A stretch of 64,000 nucleotides of DNA from contig NZ_JABSOE010000011.1 of NCBI RefSeq assembly GCF_013618865.1, positions 17,297 to 81,296 of the forward strand, in the 5' to 3' direction. The stretch is from Phocaeicola faecicola (lineage in GTDB: Bacteria; Bacteroidota; Bacteroidia; Bacteroidales; Bacteroidaceae). The position numbers and the translations under genes were made by a program. A model generated the notes under the pieces. It saw only the letters and a program-made list of their open reading frames with translations, searched no databases and had not been told where the DNA came from. This document shows, one piece after another, positions 58,802-64,000 of this stretch. Numbering within the stretch: position 1 is the stretch's first letter; every line of letters starts with the position of its first letter.

Positions 58802-60559
58802 ATGTTCAGAAGTCATACTTGTGGCGAATTGAGACTCGCCGATGCTGGCAAGAACGTGACACTGTCCGGATGGGTACAGCGTACACGTAAAATGGGAGGA
58901 ATGACCTTCGTTGACCTCCGCGACCGTTATGGTATCACTCAGTTGGTATTCAACACTGAGAACAATGCAGAACTTTGTGAACGTGCCAATCATCTGGGAC
59001 GTGAATTCGTGATTCAGGTGAAAGGTACGGTAAGCGAACGCTCCAGCAAAAACAATAATATTCCTACCGGAGAAATTGAAATCATCGTATCGGAACTGAA
59101 TATCCTGAATACTGCGCTGACTCCTCCGTTCACTATCGAGGACAATACCGATGGTGGAGATGACCTGCGTATGAAATACCGTTACCTCGACCTGCGCCGT
59201 ACGGCTGTCCGCAAGAATCTGGAACTTCGTCACCGTATGACGATGGAGGTACGCCGTTACCTCGACAGCAAAGGATTCCTCGAAGTGGAGACTCCGATGC
59301 TGATCGGTTCTACTCCGGAAGGTGCGCGCGACTTCGTGGTTCCTTCTCGTATGAACCCGGGACAGTTCTATGCACTGCCACAGTCTCCGCAGACATTGAA
59401 GCAGCTGCTGATGGTTTCTGGTTTCGACCGTTATTTCCAGATTGTAAAATGCTTCCGTGACGAAGACCTTCGTGCCGACCGTCAGCCTGAGTTTACTCAG
59501 ATTGACTGCGAGATGAGTTTCGTAGAACAGGAAGACATCATCCAGATGTTCGAAGGTATGGCCAAGCATTTGTTCAAGGAACTGCGTGGTGTGGAACTGA
59601 CTGAACCGTTCCTCCGTATGCCGTGGGCGGATGCCATGAAATATTACGGTAGCGACAAACCGGACTTGCGTTTCGGAATGAAGTTCGTGGAACTGATGGA
59701 TATTCTGAAGGGATACGGCTTCTCTGTATTCGATAATGCCGCTTACATCGGTGGTATCTGTGCCGAAGGTGCGGCAACTTACACCCGTAAGCAGCTCGAC
59801 CAGCTGACTGACTTCGTTAAACGTCCTCAGATCGGTGCGAAAGGACTGGTATACGCACGTGTGGAAGCCGACGGCAACGTGAAGTCAAGCGTTGACAAAT
59901 TCTATTCTCAGGAAGTACTGCAGCAGATGAAGGAAGCCTTCGGTGCAAAACCGGGTGACCTGATCCTGATTCTGAGCGGTGACGACGTGATGAAGACACG
60001 CAAGCAGTTGTGTGAACTCCGTCTGGAAATGGGTAATCAGTTGGGCTTGCGCGACAAGAACCAGTTTGCCTGCCTGTGGGTAGTTGACTTCCCGATGTTC
60101 GAGTGGAGCGAAGAAGAAGGCCGTCTGATGGCTATGCACCATCCGTTTACTCATCCGAAAGACGAAGACATTCCATTGCTGGATACCGATCCGGCTGCTG
60201 TCCGTGCCGATGCATACGACATGGTCATCAATGGAGTAGAAGTGGGTGGAGGTTCTATCCGTATCCACGATTCTCAACTGCAGGCAAAGATGTTCGAAAT
60301 TCTGGGATTCACTCCGGAAAAGGCACAGGAACAGTTTGGCTTCCTGATGAACGCCTTCAAGTTCGGTGCACCCCCTCACGGAGGTCTGGCATACGGACTC
60401 GACCGCTGGGTGTCTCTGTTTGCAGGGCTTGATTCAATCCGCGACTGCATCGCATTCCCGAAGAACAACTCCGGACGCGATGTCATGCTGGATGCACCGG
60501 GCCGTCTGGATCAGAAACAGCTGGATGAGTTGAATTTGATTGTAGACATTAAGGAATAA
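58802..60559 (+). CDS. aspS: Aspartyl-tRNA synthetase
   Basis: A 585-residue class II synthetase charging tRNA-Asp. OB-fold anticodon domain at about 1-110 ([23 protein letters not shown]). Motif 2 [18 protein letters not shown] and motif 3 GLAYGLDRW are intact. The bacterial GAD insertion lies at about 290-420. Length matches bacterial AspRS. Highly biased codons suggest high expression. Confidence 0.98.
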   Translation: MFRSHTCGELRLADAGKNVTLSGWVQRTRKMGGMTFVDLRDRYGITQLVFNTENNAELCERANHLGREFVIQVKGTVSERSSKNNNIPTGEIEIIVSELNILNTALTPPFTIEDNTDGGDDLRMKYRYLDLRRTAVRKNLELRHRMTMEVRRYLDSKGFLEVETPMLIGSTPEGARDFVVPSRMNPGQFYALPQSPQTLKQLLMVSGFDRYFQIVKCFRDEDLRADRQPEFTQIDCEMSFVEQEDIIQMFEGMAKHLFKELRGVELTEPFLRMPWADAMKYYGSDKPDLRFGMKFVELMDILKGYGFSVFDNAAYIGGICAEGAATYTRKQLDQLTDFVKRPQIGAKGLVYARVEADGNVKSSVDKFYSQEVLQQMKEAFGAKPGDLILILSGDDVMKTRKQLCELRLEMGNQLGLRDKNQFACLWVVDFPMFEWSEEEGRLMAMHHPFTHPKDEDIPLLDTDPAAVRADAYDMVINGVEVGGGSIRIHDSQLQAKMFEILGFTPEKAQEQFGFLMNAFKFGAPPHGGLAYGLDRWVSLFAGLDSIRDCIAFPKNNSGRDVMLDAPGRLDQKQLDELNLIVDIKE

Positions 60560-60600
60560 TCAATTTGTCTGAAGCAGACATCTTGAATTAAGAATAACAG

Positions 60601-60650
60601 GGCTATGTCAGGAAATACCGTTGCTTTTTGACATGGCCTTGTTCTTTTGT
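60601..60650 (+). terminator. aspS terminator
   Basis: GGCTATGTCA (60601-60610) pairs with TGACATGGCC (60629-60638), then a T-rich tail. Confidence 0.75.
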
Positions 60651-60678
60651 ACAAATATTTTACTGAAACCGTAGACAG

Positions 60679-61068
60679 ATGAAAGAATCTTCCCGAATAC
60701 TTCGTTTTGCCATAGTTGGAACCCTGAATGCACTGATTACCGCCCTGGTAGTCGGTCTGATGATGCATGTGTTCGGGGAAGATTACCTGACGGCAAATGT
60801 AACGGCATATACAATCGCTCAAATCCATAATTTCATTTGGTGCAAATACTGGATTTTTCCGCTCGATCCTGTAGCCCGCCGGAATTCGCTCTGGCGTCAG
60901 ATCCTGTGGTTCTGTCTGGCATTTACAGCAGCTTACGGTGCTCAGTTCCTGTTTCTCCTTACGCTTGTCGAACTGCTCGGATGCAATGAATACCTTGCCC
61001 AGTTCCTGGGGCTGTTTGTGTACGGAGGAGTCAATTTCATGTCGAATCGCCTGCTGACCTTCCGGTAA
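60679..61068 (+). CDS. GtrA-family membrane protein
   Basis: A 129-residue protein with four helices (about 10-32, 42-58, 75-98, 105-125), starting RFAIVGTLNALITALVVG and ending NFMSNRLLTFR, typical of GtrA/DPMS2. Such proteins help polyprenyl-linked sugar flipping. No polysaccharide gene is next to it, so the partner is unknown. Confidence 0.9.
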   Translation: MKESSRILRFAIVGTLNALITALVVGLMMHVFGEDYLTANVTAYTIAQIHNFIWCKYWIFPLDPVARRNSLWRQILWFCLAFTAAYGAQFLFLLTLVELLGCNEYLAQFLGLFVYGGVNFMSNRLLTFR

Positions 61069-61212
61069 CATTGCCGGAAAAATGAAGCAGACAATACCCG
61101 AAAATGACAGAAGGAAAGCAGCAAAGGGGAGGAATCTGTAAAAACCTCGCTTTTGCAATATAGAAATGCCATTTTTACTGATTTAGATATATTTCATATT
61201 CAATAATATTTG

Positions 61213-61220
61213 TATCTTTG
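61213..61220 (+). promoter_or_regulatory. -7 box of tkt-rpiB
   Basis: TATCTTTG, full match. The start near 61227 rules out the upstream in-frame start at 61218 and supports the ATG at 61239 or 61242. Confidence 0.6.
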
Positions 61221-61238
61221 CAGAAACTAACATTTCCA

Positions 61239-63254
61239 ATGATGAAAAATAGCAATGAATTAATGAATCGTGCGGCCGACAATATTCGTATTTTGGCTGC
61301 TTCGATGGTAGAAAAAGCAAAATCCGGACATCCAGGAGGTGCGATGGGGGGTGCAGACTTTGTAAACGTTCTATTTTCGGAATTTATGGTTTATGACCCG
61401 GAAAACCCGAAGTGGGAAGGTCGTGACCGTTTTTTCCTTGATCCGGGACACATGTCACCGATGCTTTATGCAGTATTGGCTATGGCTGGCAAGTTTACAA
61501 TGGAAGAGCTGGCTCAGTTCCGTCAGTGGGGAAGCCCGACTCCGGGACATCCAGAAGTTGACATCATGCGCGGTATTGAAAATACATCCGGTCCGCTGGG
61601 ACAGGGACATACTTTTGCCGTAGGTGCCGCCATTGCTGCTAAGTTTTTGAAAGCACGTCTGGGCGATGTAATGAACCAGACTATTTATGCATATATTTCA
61701 GACGGAGGTATTCAGGAAGAAATCTCTCAGGGAGCCGGACGTATTGCCGGACATCTGGGACTGGACAACCTGATCATGTTCTATGACTCTAATGAAATCC
61801 AGCTTTCTACCGAATGTAACGAGGTAAGTACAGAAGACGTTGCCAAGAAGTATGAGGCATGGGGCTGGAAGGTCTTTTCCATCAACGGAAATGATCCGGA
61901 AGAAATCCGTGAGGCACTGCACGCTGCAAAGGCCGTTACCGGACAGCCGACATTGATTATCGGTAAGACCGTAATGGGTAAGGGTGCCCGCCGTGCTGAC
62001 AATACCAGCTACGAACACGACTGTGGTACACACGGAGCACCGCTGGGAGGTGACGCTTATGTCAACACCATGAAGAACCTGGGCGGTGACCTGGAAAATC
62101 CGTTTGTAATCTTCCCTGAAGTGGCTGAACTGTATGCAAAACGTCGTGAAGAACTGAAAGCGATTGTTGCTGAAAGATACGCTGCCAAGGAAGCATGGAG
62201 CAAGGCTCATCCGGAACTGGCTGAGAAAATGACCCGCTGGTTCAACAATGAGCTTCCTCAGATTAACTGGGATGCCATTGAACAGAAGGCCGGTGGTCCT
62301 ACCCGTGCGGCTTCAGCCAAGGTATTGGGCGTATTGGCAGAAAATGTAGAGAACATGATTGTATCGTCTGCCGACTTGTCTAACTCGGACAAGACCGACG
62401 GTTTCTTGAACAAGACTCATGCCTTCAAGAAAGGTGATTTCAGCGGTGCCTTCCTGCAGGCTGGTGTTGCCGAACTCACTATGGCTTGCTGCTGCATCGG
62501 TATGGCATTGCATGGCGGTGTACTGGCTGCGTGCGGTACTTTCTTTGTATTCTCTGACTATATGAAACCGGCTATCCGTATGGCTGCCCTGATGGAATTG
62601 CCTGTGAAGTTCATCTGGACACACGATGCATTCCGTGTGGGTGAAGACGGTCCTACTCATGAACCGGTAGAACAGGAAGCACAGATCCGTCTGATGGAAA
62701 AACTGAAGAACCACAAGGGCAACAACTCAATGCAGGTATTGCGTCCGGCTGATGTGAACGAGGCTACTCAGGCTTGGAAACTGGCTATGGAAAACATGGC
62801 TACACCTACCGGACTGATTTTCTCTCGTCAGAATGTGGATAATCTGCCGGAAGGTACTGCTTATGCTGAAACAGCTAAGGGTGCTTATATTGTAGCCGGT
62901 TCTGATGAAAATCCGGATGTCATCCTGGTGGCTTCAGGTTCTGAAGTTTCTACACTGGTTGCCGGAGCAGAACTGCTGCGCAAGGAAGGTATCAAACTGC
63001 GGGTCGTTTCAGTTCCTTCTGAAGGACTGTTCCGCACACAGAGCAAGGAATATCAGGAAAGCATCATCCCTACAGGAGCCAAGGTATTTGGTCTGACTGC
63101 CGGTCTGCCGGTGAATCTGCAGGGACTGGTAGGCAGCAACGGAAAGATCTGGGGACTGGAATCATTCGGTTACTCGGCTCCGTACAAGGTGCTCGACCAG
63201 AAATTGGGCTTTACTGCAGAAAATGTGTATAACCAAGTAAAAGCAATGTTGTAA
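61239..63254 (+). CDS. tkt: Transketolase
   Basis: A 671-residue thiamine diphosphate enzyme of the pentose phosphate pathway. Start chosen after the promoter. Motifs: KSGHPGGAMGGADF, GPLGQGHTFAVGAA, ThDP-binding DGGIQEEISQGAGR and NLIMFYDSN, then the Pyr domain GDFSGAFLQAGVAEL and the histidine THDAFRVGEDGPTHEPVEQ. The length is normal. Overlaps the rpiB start by one base. Confidence 0.97.
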   Translation: MMKNSNELMNRAADNIRILAASMVEKAKSGHPGGAMGGADFVNVLFSEFMVYDPENPKWEGRDRFFLDPGHMSPMLYAVLAMAGKFTMEELAQFRQWGSPTPGHPEVDIMRGIENTSGPLGQGHTFAVGAAIAAKFLKARLGDVMNQTIYAYISDGGIQEEISQGAGRIAGHLGLDNLIMFYDSNEIQLSTECNEVSTEDVAKKYEAWGWKVFSINGNDPEEIREALHAAKAVTGQPTLIIGKTVMGKGARRADNTSYEHDCGTHGAPLGGDAYVNTMKNLGGDLENPFVIFPEVAELYAKRREELKAIVAERYAAKEAWSKAHPELAEKMTRWFNNELPQINWDAIEQKAGGPTRAASAKVLGVLAENVENMIVSSADLSNSDKTDGFLNKTHAFKKGDFSGAFLQAGVAELTMACCCIGMALHGGVLAACGTFFVFSDYMKPAIRMAALMELPVKFIWTHDAFRVGEDGPTHEPVEQEAQIRLMEKLKNHKGNNSMQVLRPADVNEATQAWKLAMENMATPTGLIFSRQNVDNLPEGTAYAETAKGAYIVAGSDENPDVILVASGSEVSTLVAGAELLRKEGIKLRVVSVPSEGLFRTQSKEYQESIIPTGAKVFGLTAGLPVNLQGLVGSNGKIWGLESFGYSAPYKVLDQKLGFTAENVYNQVKAML

Positions 63255-63688
63255 TGGGAGTTATCGGATTGGCTTCAGACCACGCAGGGTTTGAATTGAA
63301 AGAATTTGTGAAGACCTGGCTGGAACAGAAAGGCTGGGAGTACAAGGATTTTGGTACATACAGCACTGAAAGTTGTGACTATCCTGATTTCGCTCATCCG
63401 CTGGCATTGGCAGTTGAGGCTGGAGAATGCTATCCGGGTATCGGTATCTGTGGCAGTGGCGAGGGTATCAGCATGACCCTCAACAAGCACCAGGGTATTC
63501 GTGCTGCACTTTGCTGGATTCCGGAAATCGCACATATGACTCGTCTGCACAACGATGCCAATGTATTGGTCATGCCGGGCCGTTACATTGATACGGATAC
63601 TGCAGCGAAGATTATGGAAGAATTCTTCAATACTGAGTTCGAAGGTGGTCGTCATCAGGCTCGTATTGATAAGATTCCGGTACGCTGA
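63254..63688 (+). CDS. rpiB: Ribose-5-phosphate isomerase B
   Basis: A 144-residue isomerase of ribulose and ribose 5-phosphate. LASDHAGFELKEFVK (conserved Asp and His), SCDYPDFAH and the active-site Cys in GIGICGSGEGISMTLNK are visible. The ATG shares the A of the tkt stop (TAATG), so the two pentose phosphate genes are translationally coupled. Confidence 0.97.
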   Translation: MGVIGLASDHAGFELKEFVKTWLEQKGWEYKDFGTYSTESCDYPDFAHPLALAVEAGECYPGIGICGSGEGISMTLNKHQGIRAALCWIPEIAHMTRLHNDANVLVMPGRYIDTDTAAKIMEEFFNTEFEGGRHQARIDKIPVR

Positions 63689-63751
63689 TTGTGACAATAA
63701 GTTCTTTCCGATGTCTTTTGTCAGGCGTTGGAAAGATTACTGAAAAATATA

Positions 63752-63785
63752 AGAGGCTGTCTCAAAATGAGATGGCCTTTTTTGT
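63752..63785. terminator. Hairpin after rpiB, also candidate left end of the IS
   Basis: AGGCTGTCTCA (63754-63764) pairs with TGAGATGGCCT (63768-63778) with wobble, then T-run. The AGGCTGTCTCAAAAT sequence may also be the terminal inverted repeat of the insertion sequence. Confidence 0.7.
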
Positions 63786-63800
63786 GTCTGCAAAAAAAAT

Positions 63801-63838
63801 CGGGCAAGTCCTAACTTCGCGAAGTCAGAACTTGCCCG
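63801..63838. repeat. 38-base near-perfect palindrome inside the IS leader
   Basis: Eighteen-base arms (CGGGCAAGTCCTAACTTC and its complement with two wobble-compatible mismatches) around a GC centre, upstream of the transposase promoter. Confidence 0.75.
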
Positions 63839-63890
63839 TCTCCCTAATTTTTTGTATCTTAGGGAATCAAGTCAAGATATCCCAAAGATA

Positions 63891-64000
63891 ATGTTTAAAA
63901 ATTACACATCCAACGATAATCTGCTTTTACCTCCGTGTTTAGGCGATTTTATTCCCCAGAACGATCCGGTCCGGGTTGTTCACCGTATCATTGAACAGAT
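63891..64000 (+). CDS. IS1182-family transposase (N-terminus only)
   Basis: ATG at 63891; 36 residues visible before the window ends. LLLPPCLGDFIPQNDPVRVV matches the N-terminal DUF772-type start of IS1182 transposases (LPPSL..IP.DHPVR). A short leader and near-consensus -7 box precede it. Completeness cannot be judged. Confidence 0.8.
   Translation, partial: MFKNYTSNDNLLLPPCLGDFIPQNDPVRVVHRIIEQ

Larger units (their letters stand above)
63752..64000 (+). mobile_element. IS1182-family insertion sequence, left part
   Basis: Starts near the AGGCTGTCTCAAAAT end-like sequence after rpiB and runs past the window edge. It contains a 38-base palindrome, a TATCTTAG -7-like box (63855-63862) and the transposase start. 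The left boundary is approximate; the right end and target duplication are outside. Confidence 0.6.

Overview
The window comes from a member of the Bacteroidales, most likely Bacteroidaceae (Bacteroides or Phocaeicola). The evidence is two SusC/SusD pairs, HU-like/DUF4248 genes, a PPi-dependent phosphofructokinase, a GH57/GT4/GH133 glycogen operon, and repeated matches to the Bacteroides -7 promoter box TAnnTTTG upstream of genes, some with a TTG about 17-22 bases further up. Gene starts are rarely preceded by a purine-rich Shine-Dalgarno sequence, as is usual in this phylum.

Layout. 1-2.6 kb: promoter-proximal end of an exopolysaccharide locus running off the left edge (Wzc-like chain-length protein, Wza-like export lipoprotein, HAD phosphatase), AT-richer than what follows. 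2.6-6 kb: regulatory sequence with a duplicated palindrome, a small hypothetical gene, then a cassette of two HU-like proteins, DUF4248, a tiny hydrophobic peptide and an overlapping peptidoglycan amidase. 6-6.6 kb: three tandem tRNA-Gly(UCC)/tRNA-Tyr(GUA) pairs. 6.6-10 kb: ribH, a TPR membrane protein, recF, a DciA-like gene and 5-formyl-THF cyclo-ligase, then an intergenic cluster of DnaA-box-like sites. 10.3-15 kb: first SusC/SusD pair. 15-20.6 kb: a probable leftward operon crp - M3 peptidase - DUF4847 lipoprotein - dCMP deaminase - S41 protease. 20.7-25.1 kb: marC, mnmA, a YgiQ-type radical SAM protein with a Gly/Tyr/Asn tail, and an unknown gene. 25.3-30.6 kb: a divergent pair, an amidase-like protein with a golvesin-like insertion and a DUF4838 protein broken by a one-base frameshift. 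30.8-37.6 kb: YccF, GH25 lysozyme, pfp, unknown protein, acyltransferase, aquaporin, histidine phosphatase and an NlpE-like lipoprotein. 38-42.8 kb: glycogen operon. 43.5-48.8 kb: YigZ, then a porin plus pstSCAB phosphate-uptake operon lacking phoU. 49.4-54.6 kb: second SusC/SusD pair. 54.9-58.6 kb: an MscS channel between two different L,D-transpeptidase-type proteins. 58.8-63.7 kb: aspS, gtrA-like, tkt-rpiB. 63.75 kb to the right edge: start of an IS1182-family insertion sequence.

Together this is mostly chromosomal housekeeping with accessory islands (EPS locus, HU/amidase cassette, SusCD pairs, IS element). Cell-wall enzymes are over-represented: a PGRP amidase, a GH25 lysozyme, a golvesin-type amidase-like protein and two L,D-transpeptidase-type proteins. 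The most unusual items are the HU/small hydrophobic peptide/overlapping amidase cassette, the split amidase-like catalytic site around the golvesin insertion, the duplicated 17-bp palindromic element at the EPS operon, and the DnaA-box-like cluster beside recF and dciA. All calls are from reading the sequence alone; no homology search was run.
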